From assembly GCA_017853915.1 (NCBI GenBank), contig JAFMIS010000001.1, positions 1 through 64,000 of the forward strand: a stretch of 64,000 nt of DNA, in the 5' to 3' direction. The position numbers and the translations under genes were made by a program. The notes beneath the pieces are model-generated. The model worked only from the letters and a program-made list of their open reading frames with translations, was not told where the DNA came from and ran no database searches. Shown piece after piece: positions 28,517 through 37,727 of the stretch (the stretch's first letter is position 1; every line of letters begins with the position of its first letter). The DNA comes from a bacterium (GTDB taxonomy: Bacteria > Bdellovibrionota_C > UBA2361 > OMII01).

Positions 28517-30003
28517 GGTGCGGCGCGTCCTAGCTCTCTCCAACCTGCAGGAAGAGCGCTGAGATCCTCCTCTCGGACCAGAAAGACTCGGCCGATCTCG
28601 GGGCGTATCGACGACGCGTTCTGTTCCCCGCGTAGATCAGGCTTCAAGCTCTGGCGGTAGATTCCCTCCACATTAAAGCGTCCTTGGACTGGATTTGAAC
28701 GTCCAGAGATGGAATTTCCAACCACGCTAAAAGATTGATAGCTCTCACGTAGTCGCTCGGTAAGCAGATCCAGCTCTAGTCTCTCAGTATCATCCCTGAC
28801 TACCCGCGTGTGACGCTCTAGAGCGCGCGAAAAATGGGCTATTGATACGCCACTAGGAATCAAAATCAGAAGAGAAAGCATTACCCATCGCGCAAGCGCC
28901 CACGCGACGCGCTCACGTATCTCGCGCGCGAGGTAAAGGGTGCCGAACACGGCCACCATACAGGTAAAAGGTAGAAATGGATTGAGGTACCACGGCACTC
29001 GCGACGCTGAGCAGGAATACAGAACTACCGGCGCAAAACTCCACACCAATATAAAACGATATCGGGCATCACGGCGCGCTCCAAGGCATGCTCCCACACA
29101 GCCCACCAGCAAGAGAAGATGGGGAGCGGCAGCACCGCGAACAAAGAGATACCATCCATAGAAGCCGGGCCTTCCTGTATTGTGACCCGTAAAACCCTCT
29201 ACGGCGCGATCGATTATCTCAACGCCCAAGAATGTTTTCAGCGCCTCAACACCGCCCGCGACCACGAGAACCATCAGATACCCAGCAAACACAATGAAGG
29301 GAATAAGAAGGAAGAGCGCCTGCTTCGTTCTCAGTCGAGCCACGCGTGCCACCCCGATAGCCATCGCGGCGCATCCAAGAGGCACAAATCCTGCCACGCT
29401 CTTTGTCAGCACACCCAAGCTGGATAACACCCCGATAGTAAGCAACCTGCTTGCTTGCTCTGTGCGGTCTCCGCCCTCCTCAATCTCCCGCCACGAAAAC
29501 CACGCGATTCCCAGCGTCAAAACCGTCAACAAACCATCGAGCACTACCGTTCGAAAACTGTGGTGAGAGATCATCCATTCCGGCATACCCAGTGTTAGCA
29601 ATCCCACTGAGCATGCGGCCACAAACGACCCAAATATCCGAAACGCCAGTGCCACCGTCAGGGCAACAGCGAGGCATCCTAGAAGAGCATCGAGCAGCCG
29701 ATAACTAAGATTACTCTCGCCGAAGACAAGCGGCGCCACGGCATTAAGCCAGAGCTTTAACGGGGGTTTCTCGAAAGAAAGTGAATTGCCATGTCGCAGA
29801 GGAAACCACGATCCATCATGTAGGATCCCCTGAGTAACACGAACATAGATAACCTCATCAGAGGCCACCGAGATCGAGTGCTCTCCCGCGTTCCCGACAA
29901 AGAGCCCAAGAGACAGCAATGACAGGACAACCGCCCCAACCACGCACACCAACGTGTGACCGACCCGGTGTAGTTTACGATCTGCCGCTCCCATGTCCCT
30001 CAT
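28471..30003 (-). CDS. PMT/ArnT-like membrane glycosyltransferase (GT-C fold)
   Basis: About 510 residues with many hydrophobic helices. The first loop contains SDEVIYVRVTQG and SFEKPPLKLWLNA, matching the conserved D/E-x-x-Y and KPP-W region of dolichyl-phosphate-mannose mannosyltransferases and ArnT. Such enzymes move a sugar from a polyprenyl-phosphate carrier to lipid A or protein in the periplasm; the acceptor is not evident here. The ATG at 30003 is preferred to a TTG at 30012. It is convergent with the vWA gene. Confidence 0.85.
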   Translation of the reverse strand: MRDMGAADRKLHRVGHTLVCVVGAVVLSLLSLGLFVGNAGEHSISVASDEVIYVRVTQGILHDGSWFPLRHGNSLSFEKPPLKLWLNAVAPLVFGESNLSYRLLDALLGCLAVALTVALAFRIFGSFVAACSVGLLTLGMPEWMISHHSFRTVVLDGLLTVLTLGIAWFSWREIEEGGDRTEQASRLLTIGVLSSLGVLTKSVAGFVPLGCAAMAIGVARVARLRTKQALFLLIPFIVFAGYLMVLVVAGGVEALKTFLGVEIIDRAVEGFTGHNTGRPGFYGWYLFVRGAAAPHLLLLVGCVGACLGARRDARYRFILVWSFAPVVLYSCSASRVPWYLNPFLPFTCMVAVFGTLYLAREIRERVAWALARWVMLSLLILIPSGVSIAHFSRALERHTRVVRDDTERLELDLLTERLRESYQSFSVVGNSISGRSNPVQGRFNVEGIYRQSLKPDLRGEQNASSIRPEIGRVFLVREEDLSALPAGWRELGRAAPYAARRWSVVAVVYE

Positions 30004-30129
30004 CGTGCCCAAAGCTAATCACGGCGTCCATCCATCCTGACAGTAAAATTTCTTTTCTATCGAGGCCCCAGATAGGGTACAACGGTAGTGAGTGGCAGCA
30101 GAGAAACCCTCTTTCGTATAGGACGCTCC

Positions 30130-30780
30130 ATGCAGAAACCTTTCACTATTTACTTCGCTGGCGAACTTTTCTCCATGAAACACCTGGTGGGGAACGCGCT
30201 CCTTGCGGACGCTCTCCTGAGAGGCTCTCGTGGCACCTATCGTTGTTTTGTTCCTCAAGACCACGAACAGCGGGAGACGACTCCTACCGCGATCCGCAAT
30301 CAAGATCTTTTTCATGTCGCCTCAAGTGATCTTGGGCTCTTTCATTTTGATGGTCCGGAGCTCGATTCGGGCACCGTGGTGGAGTTTGTAGTCGCCAAGA
30401 TGCTCGATATTCCCTCTGTTATTCTACGCTCCGATTTTCGGCTCGGTGGAGACGCCCGCACCCTGCCGTGGAACCTCATGGTAGCCGACTACCCACGAAC
30501 AGAGGTCCTGCTCCTTGATAGCATCAGCCTCTACCAGCGCGGATTACATCAGGAGGGCCTCTCCCCAACCGACGCGGCCCTCACCGCGACCTCCCAGTTG
30601 GCTGACATGGTGATAGCGGCGCTCGACAAAGTTCGGGTCACGCCACCTCTACTGACTCCCGCGCAGAAACGCTCGGCATATGAACTCCTGCAAGTGATGG
30701 CTGGAGGAAATTTTGATAAGCTTCTCACCGCTCAGAAGATTGAGTCGCTCATATCCTCGAAACTGGAGCGCGGACTATGA
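30130..30780 (+). CDS. Nucleoside 2-deoxyribosyltransferase-like protein
   Basis: About 216 residues from the ATG at 30130 (MQKPFTIYFAGELFSMKH). The motif LDSGTVVEF contains the D-x-G-T-x-x-E pattern whose glutamate (Glu85) is the nucleophile in this family, and LDIPSVILRSDFR follows as in relatives. These enzymes swap or hydrolyse bases on (deoxy)nucleosides or nucleotides. The stop overlaps the PfkB kinase start by four bases, so the two probably act in one nucleoside or ribose salvage path. The exact substrate is not known. Confidence 0.82.
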   Translation: MQKPFTIYFAGELFSMKHLVGNALLADALLRGSRGTYRCFVPQDHEQRETTPTAIRNQDLFHVASSDLGLFHFDGPELDSGTVVEFVVAKMLDIPSVILRSDFRLGGDARTLPWNLMVADYPRTEVLLLDSISLYQRGLHQEGLSPTDAALTATSQLADMVIAALDKVRVTPPLLTPAQKRSAYELLQVMAGGNFDKLLTAQKIESLISSKLERGL

Positions 30781-31769
30781 AGAACGCTCGTATAGCGGTG
30801 CTCGGAAGTTTTGTGCAGGACCTCGCGTTCTCCGTTGACTCCTTCCCGCAGCCTGGAGCCACCCGAATCGGCCGATTTTTCACTGGGCCAGGAGGCAAGG
30901 GATCAAACCAGGCAGTAGCTGCCCATCGCCAAGGAGTCGAAACTCTTTTTATTGGCGCCGTCGGTGACGATCTGTTCGGTCAAGGGTACAAAGAGTGGTC
31001 CTCTCGCGAGGGGCTCTCCACTTCTCTTGAAACCTTGCGCGATTACCCTACGGGAGCAGCGTCCATCGTGGTCAACGCCCGGGCAGAGAACGCCATCGTC
31101 GTAGCGCTCGGCGCGAACGAGCACCTTACTCCCACGCACACCATAACGGCACTCAACTCGATTGCGAACCCCTCAGTCCTTCTCCTCCAAGCTGAGAGTA
31201 GTCTCGAATCAGCTGAAGCGGCTCTTCGTTGGGCTCGCGAGCGAGGGGTGCTCTCGATCTTTAATCCAGCTCCGATAAACCCTGATATATCGATCGAATT
31301 ACTAACCTTAGCTGACTGCATCACGCCCAACGAAACCGAAGCGGCGTATCTCCTGGAGCGTGTGTCAGGACGGACGTACTCTGAGGATTTTACAAAGCTC
31401 TCAGATCAATCGATTCGAGAGATCTGTGAGCCACTTCCCTCAGCCACCATTGTGCTGACTCTGGGTGGCGCGGGCTCTCTTCTCTACCAACGTGGCGAAC
31501 CACACAAAGCTATGCGAGGTGTCCAAAAGGGTGAGATTGTGAGGACCGAGAGTTTGTCAGTCAACGCGATTGATACAACGGGAGCGGGTGACGCCTTTAA
31601 CGGCGGCCTGGCTGCCGGCCTAGCCCGCTTTGAGGGTGATGTTCGCAAGGCGTTGCGGTACGCGACAGTGGTTGCTGGACTCTCAACCACACGACCAGGC
31701 ACTGCGCCGGCGATGCCACAGTTTAATGAAGTAGAGGACTATAAAACATTTTACGAAAAAGGAGCGTAG
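30777..31769 (+). CDS. PfkB-family sugar or nucleoside kinase (ribokinase-like)
   Basis: The two PfkB signatures are present: GPGGKGSNQAVAAHRQG near the start, and DTTGAGDAFNGGLAAG with the catalytic aspartate near the end. At 330 residues it is close to ribokinase in length, and the overall pattern looks most like RbsK. It is coupled to the deoxyribosyltransferase gene upstream, so the released sugar or a nucleoside is a likely substrate. No ribose transporter is nearby. Confidence 0.88.
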   Translation: MKNARIAVLGSFVQDLAFSVDSFPQPGATRIGRFFTGPGGKGSNQAVAAHRQGVETLFIGAVGDDLFGQGYKEWSSREGLSTSLETLRDYPTGAASIVVNARAENAIVVALGANEHLTPTHTITALNSIANPSVLLLQAESSLESAEAALRWARERGVLSIFNPAPINPDISIELLTLADCITPNETEAAYLLERVSGRTYSEDFTKLSDQSIREICEPLPSATIVLTLGGAGSLLYQRGEPHKAMRGVQKGEIVRTESLSVNAIDTTGAGDAFNGGLAAGLARFEGDVRKALRYATVVAGLSTTRPGTAPAMPQFNEVEDYKTFYEKGA

Positions 31770-31773
31770 TCGT

Positions 31774-32049
31774 ATGCCATATATCTCGCGCAAAGATCGG
31801 AAACAGTACCAAGAGGTTCTTAACTCTCTGGCTGAGATCATTCCAAAGGACCGCATGCTACGGCCAGGACATATGAATTACATCGTGAGCCTTTTAATTG
31901 AGAAGGTATACGGGTCTGAGATGCGGTACGCTGACCATAACGAGGTCATGGGATTTCTGACGTGCATCGCTCAGGAGTTCTACCGTAGAAAAACCTCTCC
32001 CTACGAAGACATTAAAATCACAGAGGAGGGGGATCTTACGGATCTCTAA
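31774..32049 (+). CDS. Small conserved protein (DUF6899-like)
   Basis: The 91-residue product starts MPYISRKDRKQYQEVLNSLA and contains NYIVSLLIEKVYG, YADHNEVMGFLTC and FYRRKTSPYEDIKI. I recall this pattern from small phage and bacterial proteins of the DUF6899 type, with no known function. An AAGGAG lies 10 bp before the ATG, and it starts 4 bp after the kinase stop, so it belongs to the same cassette. It is soluble, helical and charged. Confidence 0.78.
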   Translation: MPYISRKDRKQYQEVLNSLAEIIPKDRMLRPGHMNYIVSLLIEKVYGSEMRYADHNEVMGFLTCIAQEFYRRKTSPYEDIKITEEGDLTDL

Positions 32050-32055
32050 GCGACC

Positions 32056-34497
32056 TTACTCGAGCACCAATTTGGCGAATCGATACACCAGCTTTTTGTG
32101 CTCGCTAAAGGTATCAAACGCGATGACGACCATCGCTGACGTGGTCTCGCCCTGCACTGATTCGATAACACCACGACCAAAGGTCGGATGAATCACTCGA
32201 ATCCCTGCCTGAAGTTGTTCAAGGGCCGCGGGACTCTTCTCGAAGTACTCCTTGGGTGTGCTTGGTTGCTTCTGTATTGAATCCGCGGGGGCAAGGAGGT
32301 TTTTAATCTGCTCAAGAGATACGCTTGGGCGCGCCTCCTTTTTCTCATACGAAGGGGATTTTTTCTTGTTAGCCCACCTCGATTCGCGCTCCTCCTCGCG
32401 ACTACAATCCTGATCATCATCGAAGGAAAATCGGGGATATCCATTCATAAACGTGGCGCCCTGCGAGAGTTCGGTGCCTACGGCTTCCAGCGATTGCGCG
32501 TCTACGTCTTTGGCGAAACGACTTACGGCCCTTGTTCCACCCGAAGAGAACATCCCTCGCTGATAGGCGCGAGTCATATACAGAACTCTCATCGCTCTCG
32601 TGATGCCGACGTAACACAATCGTCGCTCCTCCTCGAGACCAGTTGGATCATCCAGGGAGCGATAGTGAGGAAGGATCCCCTCCTCCATTCCACTTAAGAA
32701 CACCACCGGAAATTCCAAACCCTTGGCTAGGTGTAGCGTCATAAGCGACACCGTTTCTACTTTCGCTTCGCCCGTCTCGGCGCCACTTTCATTGGCGGGC
32801 ATATCAGCGCTCGAGGTGAGCGAGATTCTATCGAGAAAGTCCTTGATAATTGTCTCGGTTGGCACTCCCTCTCGCTCCATGGTCCGGCCCAGCGACTCCA
32901 ACTCTTGCAAGTTTTCGATCCGGGAGTGCGCGGCGGGGTCCTTCATAGCGGCGAGCTTCGGCCCGTACTCGCTCCGCTCTACAATCAAGCCAATCAGAGC
33001 GCCAAGAGACGCTCGCCCCATCTCAAGCTTGAAATCAGCTATCAGTTCGACAAATTTCCTTACGCTCTTGTTCCTGGTGGCTACTTCAAGCGCCGCCTCA
33101 AGATAGGGCACCCCTCGGCCCTGTGATTCCTGAATAATCTCCTGGACAGCCTGAGCACCGATACCCCGCGGAGGGGTGTTCACCACTCGCTGAAAAGCTT
33201 GGTTATCCGCTGGATGCACTAAGAGTCTTAGATATCCAAGAATATCTTTAATCTCTTTTCGATCAAAAAACTTTAAGCCACCAAAGATCTTGTACGGCAC
33301 TTTTGCTCGAACAAGGGACTCTTCCAACGCGCGGGTCTGGGCATTTGTTCGATATAACACGGCGATCTGCGAATAGGGGGTGCCACGAGAGACGAGTCGC
33401 TTGATCTCCGCGGCGATAAATTCCGCCTCCATATTTTCATCGTATCCGATGAAGGTTCGGATTCGCTCACCCGCGGCGCCAGATGTCCATAATTTCTTGG
33501 CTTTTCGAGTTTTATTCTTTTCGATGACGCCGTGCGCCGCGTTTAAGATCGTCGACGTTGAGCGGTAGTTTTGCTCAAGTTTAATAACCTTAGTATTTGG
33601 ATAGTCTTTTTCAAACTCTAAGATATTCGTGATATTCGCCCCTCGAAATCCATAAATCGACTGGTCATCATCACCAACCACAAAGAGATTACGTCGAGGC
33701 TCGGACAGTAAACGAATAAATCGATACTGCGCTTTGTTGGTATCTTGAAACTCATCAACGAGAAGGTAGTGGAGTGTGTGTCGATAGTAGTCAAGGACCT
33801 CCGGAAACTCTTGAAGCACTCGCACGGCGTTCATCAAGAGATCTCCGAAATCCATGGCGTCAGCTTGCAAAAGGTACTTTTGGTAGCGATCGTAAACTTG
33901 GGCTTGCAAATCAGTCTCTACGTTGAAGGTCTTTTGCGCCGCGTCTGCCGGGGTAATGAGGTTGTTCTTGGCGCGATCGATCGCGCGAAGAAAGCTATCG
34001 AGCGGGTAGCGCTCCTCATCAATCGCGAGATCTCGCAATACCTGCTTTACGACGCCCTTCGTATCTTGATCGTCGTAGACGATAAATTTGTTGGAGTACC
34101 CAAGGTGCGTGGCGTTGTGTCGTAAAATCCTTAGCCCCGCGGAGTGGAACGTCGAGATCCAGATTCTACCCGCGCGAGCTCCAAGCAGTCCGAAGAGGCG
34201 ATTCCTCATCTCTTCCGCCGCTTTATTGGTAAAAGTCACGGCAAGGATTCGGTCGGGCCACACAGAGTGATTAAGAACGAGGTTCGCGACCCGGTGAGTT
34301 AATACCCGTGTCTTCCCACTGCCTGCCCCAGCCAGAACAAGGATCGGACCGTTACCATGCAGCACGGCTTCCTGTTGGGGTGGATTCAGTCCCAATAAAA
34401 GATCACCTGACACGCCATCACTCGAGGAATCTGTTGCGTCACCCATCTCAGCCACTGTACCACATACGTTATTCTGATCGCCGAGCATACTAACCAT
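32056..34497 (-). CDS. ATP-dependent DNA helicase UvrD/PcrA
   Basis: The 813-residue SF1 helicase has Walker A AGAGSGKT at 56-63, motif II LLVDEFQDTN, motif III GDDDQSIYGFRGA and motif VI VGITRAMRVLYMTRA. The C-terminal PcrA-type Tudor-like domain (HPTFGRGVIESVQGE) binds RNA polymerase in relatives. It acts in nucleotide excision and mismatch repair and in removing stalled complexes. Its end is 6 bp from the convergent small-protein gene. The first 30 residues are poorly conserved, and an internal start (MGDATDSS) is possible. Confidence 0.95.
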   Translation of the reverse strand: MVSMLGDQNNVCGTVAEMGDATDSSSDGVSGDLLLGLNPPQQEAVLHGNGPILVLAGAGSGKTRVLTHRVANLVLNHSVWPDRILAVTFTNKAAEEMRNRLFGLLGARAGRIWISTFHSAGLRILRHNATHLGYSNKFIVYDDQDTKGVVKQVLRDLAIDEERYPLDSFLRAIDRAKNNLITPADAAQKTFNVETDLQAQVYDRYQKYLLQADAMDFGDLLMNAVRVLQEFPEVLDYYRHTLHYLLVDEFQDTNKAQYRFIRLLSEPRRNLFVVGDDDQSIYGFRGANITNILEFEKDYPNTKVIKLEQNYRSTSTILNAAHGVIEKNKTRKAKKLWTSGAAGERIRTFIGYDENMEAEFIAAEIKRLVSRGTPYSQIAVLYRTNAQTRALEESLVRAKVPYKIFGGLKFFDRKEIKDILGYLRLLVHPADNQAFQRVVNTPPRGIGAQAVQEIIQESQGRGVPYLEAALEVATRNKSVRKFVELIADFKLEMGRASLGALIGLIVERSEYGPKLAAMKDPAAHSRIENLQELESLGRTMEREGVPTETIIKDFLDRISLTSSADMPANESGAETGEAKVETVSLMTLHLAKGLEFPVVFLSGMEEGILPHYRSLDDPTGLEEERRLCYVGITRAMRVLYMTRAYQRGMFSSGGTRAVSRFAKDVDAQSLEAVGTELSQGATFMNGYPRFSFDDDQDCSREEERESRWANKKKSPSYEKKEARPSVSLEQIKNLLAPADSIQKQPSTPKEYFEKSPAALEQLQAGIRVIHPTFGRGVIESVQGETTSAMVVIAFDTFSEHKKLVYRFAKLVLE

Positions 34498-34577
34498 GAG
34501 ACCACTAATGTCGCCACATTGGGCGCTCTCCTATTGAGTCCCTCTACCTATCCTTAAGGAATGTGCCACAGAAAAGA
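34498..34577. other. Spacer upstream of helicase gene
   Basis: A short stretch between the helicase start and the bidirectional hairpin. It must hold the helicase promoter or leader; I see no clear promoter motif. Confidence 0.35.
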
Positions 34578-34603
34578 AAAAGGGAGATGAGGATCTCCCT
34601 TTT
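34578..34603 (-). terminator. Intrinsic terminator of the 57-residue gene
   Basis: A perfect 11 bp stem AAAAGGGAGAT/ATCTCCCTTTT with a 4-base loop. Read on the minus strand it is followed by a T-rich run and lies 55 bp downstream of the small gene, so it best serves that gene. Confidence 0.82.
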
Positions 34604-34658
34604 CGCGACTTGTCGCAATTGTTGAGGATGAGATCTCCCCATCGCTACGCCGCTTGGG

Positions 34659-34832
34659 CTAGCGCAGACGGGGGCCTATCTGTTGTCCTCTAAGAGAGAC
34701 CTTGGCGACGCTACATGATACCGCGATTGGGTTCACCATCGAGAGCCCCTGAAAGACCAGCTTCCCGATGTAGGCCACCGTTAGCATCGCACACACCAAG
34801 TCGATTCCTGTTACGAGCACTTGATTCGTCAT
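34659..34832 (-). CDS. 57-residue putative membrane microprotein
   Basis: The ATG (complement of 34830-34832) is preceded by GGAGG at about 5 bp, a strong ribosome site. The product has one hydrophobic helix in two stretches, VLVTGIDLVCAMLTVAYIGK and LVFQGLSMVNPIAV, then a basic tail (SLRGQQIGPRLR). A TTGACA hexamer lies at 34868-34873 upstream, and a clean terminator lies downstream, so the gene has its own transcription unit. I recognise no family. Alternatives are a toxin-like hydrophobic peptide or a small membrane regulator. Confidence 0.6.
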   Translation of the reverse strand: MTNQVLVTGIDLVCAMLTVAYIGKLVFQGLSMVNPIAVSCSVAKVSLRGQQIGPRLR

Positions 34833-35017
34833 ACGCCCTCCATTTCGATATTTCTATTCTTTTTCTATGTCAAAAGACCCCCACCTTCAAGTTTTTTTCT
34901 ATATACAATCGAAAGAGGGGCATAAAAAGTTTCGTATTTACGAAAAATCAATAAATTAGAGCCCAAGACGGGGTTTGATCACGTGCGCTGGAGGCCTCCT
35001 CTTGGTACCGTTGGGCG
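34833..35017. other. AT-rich spacer between the microprotein gene and rlmE
   Basis: It contains the divergent control regions. On the minus strand TTGACA at 34868-34873 is a good -35 candidate, but a matching -10 is weak. T- and A-rich runs occupy 34855-34960. No other gene is seen. Confidence 0.4.
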
Positions 35018-35608
35018 ATGTCTTCCAGCTACAACCGCAAGGACCACCTCTACAAGAAAGCTAAAGAAGAGGGGTATCGCTCACGCGCGGCGTACAAATT
35101 AAAGGAGATCCAGGCTACTCACAAAATCATCGCGCCCAATTCCAGCGTTCTTGATGTAGGGGCATGGCCCGGCGGCTGGACCCAAGTGGCGCTTGAATAT
35201 GTGGGTCCTAACGGTTCGGTAACCGCAATCGATCTGCAGCCACTTGAGCCCATCGATGATCCTCGCTGCCATCTCCTCTCGGGTGACGCTCGCGATCTTG
35301 AGGAGACTCTGGGACACCCGGGACCCTCTTTTGATTGTGTCATCTCCGATATGTCGCCAAAACTCACTGGGATTAAAGAAGCCGACCAGGCCGGAACCGT
35401 GGCGTGCGCGGAGCTCGCGCTCTACGTCGCTCAGCAGCTCTTAAAAAAGGGCGGAAATTTTGTCGCCAAGGTCTTTAAGGGGGGCGAGGTCGAAGGGTTT
35501 GTCAAATCAGCTCGGCCAATGTTTAATAAGCTCATTCGATCGGAGCTTGATTCCACTCGCAACTCCTCGAATGAGTTTTACGTAATAGGTCTCGGTTTCA
35601 AGCGATAA
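35018..35608 (+). CDS. rlmE: 23S rRNA (uridine-2'-O)-methyltransferase RlmE
   Basis: The 196-residue product is an FtsJ/RrmJ enzyme that methylates U2552 in the ribosomal A-loop. The SAM site is LDVGAWPGGWTQVA, and the K-D-K-E tetrad is visible in RAAYKL, SDMSP, VAKVF and SSNEFYVIG. The length is typical. It precedes the mla operon by 6 bp, so the genes may be cotranscribed. Confidence 0.95.
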   Translation: MSSSYNRKDHLYKKAKEEGYRSRAAYKLKEIQATHKIIAPNSSVLDVGAWPGGWTQVALEYVGPNGSVTAIDLQPLEPIDDPRCHLLSGDARDLEETLGHPGPSFDCVISDMSPKLTGIKEADQAGTVACAELALYVAQQLLKKGGNFVAKVFKGGEVEGFVKSARPMFNKLIRSELDSTRNSSNEFYVIGLGFKR

Positions 35609-35614
35609 CTACAG

Positions 35615-36406
35615 ATGGGCGTACTGACAACGATTGAGCATTTTGGAGCTTTCATCATCGAGACGACCGAGCGTTGGGGGCGTTCCTGGATCTTTCTCTT
35701 TCGTTCAATGGTTGCCTTGATTCGCCCTCCATACCGACCGTACCTATACTTCTCCCAAATCCTTCAGATCGGCGTTAATTCGACCCTTGTTATCGCGCTG
35801 ATCGGTCTATTCACCGGCGCGGTCTTAGCGGTGCAGGGCGAATACACCCTCTCAAAATTTGGAGCCAACGCCTATACCGGTCCCGCTGTAGCACTCAGCC
35901 TGATACGAGAACTTGGGCCTGTTCTCACAGCGCTCATGGTGATTGGCCGTGCGGGCTCAGCTGTCACCGCTGAGCTTGGGATTATGCGCATCACAGAGCA
36001 GATCGACGCGCTGCGCTCTATGGCGGTTGATCCAATAAAATATCTGATGGCGCCGCGTCTCTTTGCTGGAGTAATCGCGATGCCCCTTCTGTGCGGCATA
36101 TTTAATGTTGTTGGTATCTTTGGTGGATACGTCGTCGCTGTCGGGCTTCTTGGTCTGAGCGCGGGAACGTTTATGAGCCAGATCGAGTCCGCTGTGGCGC
36201 TCGTTGACATCTACTCAGGGTTTATCAAAGCGACCGTTTTTGGGCTCATCTTCGGATGGGTGAGTTGCTACAAAGGCTATACGTGTGGATTTGGCGCGCA
36301 GGGTGTTAACAAAGCCACTACGCAGTCGGTTGTTACGGCATCCGTGGCGGTCTTAATCGTCGATTACTTCCTGACAAGCGTACTCACTCGTGTCTTCATG
36401 AAATAA
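35615..36406 (+). CDS. mlaE: MlaE-family phospholipid ABC permease
   Basis: A 263-residue permease with about five to six membrane helices. It has the family segments GLFTGAVLAVQGEYTLSKFG, ALSLIRELGPVLTALMVIGR and the long coupling region PIKYLMAPRLFAGVIAMPLL. It forms the inner-membrane core of the Mla system, which moves phospholipids between the outer and inner membranes. mlaF, mlaD and mlaC follow directly. Confidence 0.95.
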   Translation: MGVLTTIEHFGAFIIETTERWGRSWIFLFRSMVALIRPPYRPYLYFSQILQIGVNSTLVIALIGLFTGAVLAVQGEYTLSKFGANAYTGPAVALSLIRELGPVLTALMVIGRAGSAVTAELGIMRITEQIDALRSMAVDPIKYLMAPRLFAGVIAMPLLCGIFNVVGIFGGYVVAVGLLGLSAGTFMSQIESAVALVDIYSGFIKATVFGLIFGWVSCYKGYTCGFGAQGVNKATTQSVVTASVAVLIVDYFLTSVLTRVFMK

Positions 36407-36409
36407 ACG

Positions 36410-37159
36410 ATGATCTCAGTGCGCAATATCTACAAACGATTCGGCTCGCAGGTGGTGCTGGAAGGGGTCACACTCGATATCGAACCAGGAAAGACCACGG
36501 CCGTTGTGGGCCCCAGCGGTGTCGGTAAGTCAGTGCTCTTAAAACTAATCATGGGCATCATGACACCCGATCGCGGTGAGGTGTACATCGGAGGGGAAAA
36601 TATGACCGCCGCTCGCACCGAGCGAGCGCGTAACGATATTCGCCGCTCTCTGGGGGTGCTTTTCCAATCGGCGGCGCTCTTCGATTCATTGACGATCTAC
36701 GACAACATCGCTTTTTCGCTCAGGGAGCGCGTCGGTTTGAGCGCCACCAAGGCGCACTCCAAGGTTCTCGACATGGCCGCGTCCTTAAGCCTTACTCCGT
36801 ACCTCCAAAACTTCCCCGAACAGGTCTCGATCGGAATCCGCAAGCGTGTCGGCATGGCGCGCGCGCTCATTACTGAGCCCAAAGTGCTCCTCGTAGACGA
36901 GCCAAACACCGGACTGGACCCTCTTGATGGGCAAGAGGTGTACGATTTAATAAACGCATGCAAGAATCAGTGGGGCTTTACGGGGCTCGTCATAAGCCAC
37001 GAGCTTCCGGAGGTATTTCAGGTCTCGGACCGAGTTGCTATGATCCTCAAAGGAGCGATCATAGCCGAGGGAACCCCGGCCGAACTCACCGCGTCTCAAG
37101 ACCCCGCTGTGCAGCAGTTCCTGAATGGGAGAACGGATGGACCAATCAAAATTCAATAA
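36410..37159 (+). CDS. mlaF: MlaF-family ABC ATPase with degenerate signature
   Basis: The 249-residue ATPase has Walker A GPSGVGKS at 34-41 and Walker B VLLVDEP with Asp163 and Glu164. The ABC signature, LSGGM in typical MlaF, reads VSIGI at 139-143 and is followed by the normal RKRVGMARAL. The serine and second glycine remain, but the leucine and the first glycine are replaced. It sits 3 bp after mlaE and should drive phospholipid transport, if its ATPase is still competent. Confidence 0.93.
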   Translation: MISVRNIYKRFGSQVVLEGVTLDIEPGKTTAVVGPSGVGKSVLLKLIMGIMTPDRGEVYIGGENMTAARTERARNDIRRSLGVLFQSAALFDSLTIYDNIAFSLRERVGLSATKAHSKVLDMAASLSLTPYLQNFPEQVSIGIRKRVGMARALITEPKVLLVDEPNTGLDPLDGQEVYDLINACKNQWGFTGLVISHELPEVFQVSDRVAMILKGAIIAEGTPAELTASQDPAVQQFLNGRTDGPIKIQ

Positions 37160-37682
37160 CTCACCTCAAGCGCCACAGCTCGCCGTCCCCAAGCGCAGTT
37201 TCTCTTTGGAGCTGTTTGTTGGGCTTTTCGCCGCGGCGGGTGTTGGCGCCGCTGCGTACCTCGCGGTAGGGTTGGCTGGTCTTGAGATCGGGAACACAAA
37301 CGCGTACACGATCTACGCGGAGTTCGATAATATCTCAGGCCTTAAGTACGGAGCCTCTGTCGAGATAGCTGGGGTTCCAATCGGCGTAGTCTCGTCGATT
37401 GATCTCAAAGATCCTGCCGCTCGAATCGCCCTGCGAATCAACAAATCAGTCAAGGTAAAGGATGACGATATCGCCTCGATCCGAACCAAGGGTATCATCG
37501 GAGATCGATACGTAAAAATATCACGTGGAGCGTCGACCACGTACATCCCCGCTGAGGGCACAATCGTGGAGACTGAATCAGTCGTCGACCTTGAAGACGT
37601 TATCGGCAAGGTGGTGCATAGCCTTACCGGCGAGAAAGATGAAAAGGATTCTAATGACGACAAGAGTGACAAGAAGAGCTAA
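37137..37682 (+). CDS. mlaD: MlaD-like MCE-domain protein
   Basis: One N-terminal membrane helix (LFVGLFAAAGVGAAAYLAVG) is followed by a single MCE domain (YAEFDNISGLKYGASVEIAG) and a charged tail. MlaD forms a periplasmic hexameric ring on MlaFE. The ATG at 37137 is chosen because GGGAG precedes it at 6 bp; a first ATG at 37125 lies inside mlaF without a good site. It overlaps the end of mlaF. Confidence 0.93.
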   Translation: MDQSKFNNSPQAPQLAVPKRSFSLELFVGLFAAAGVGAAAYLAVGLAGLEIGNTNAYTIYAEFDNISGLKYGASVEIAGVPIGVVSSIDLKDPAARIALRINKSVKVKDDDIASIRTKGIIGDRYVKISRGASTTYIPAEGTIVETESVVDLEDVIGKVVHSLTGEKDEKDSNDDKSDKKS

Positions 37683-37727
37683 TGCCTACGCCGCTAACAA
37701 CGAGCGCATCACTGGAGGTGCCACAGT

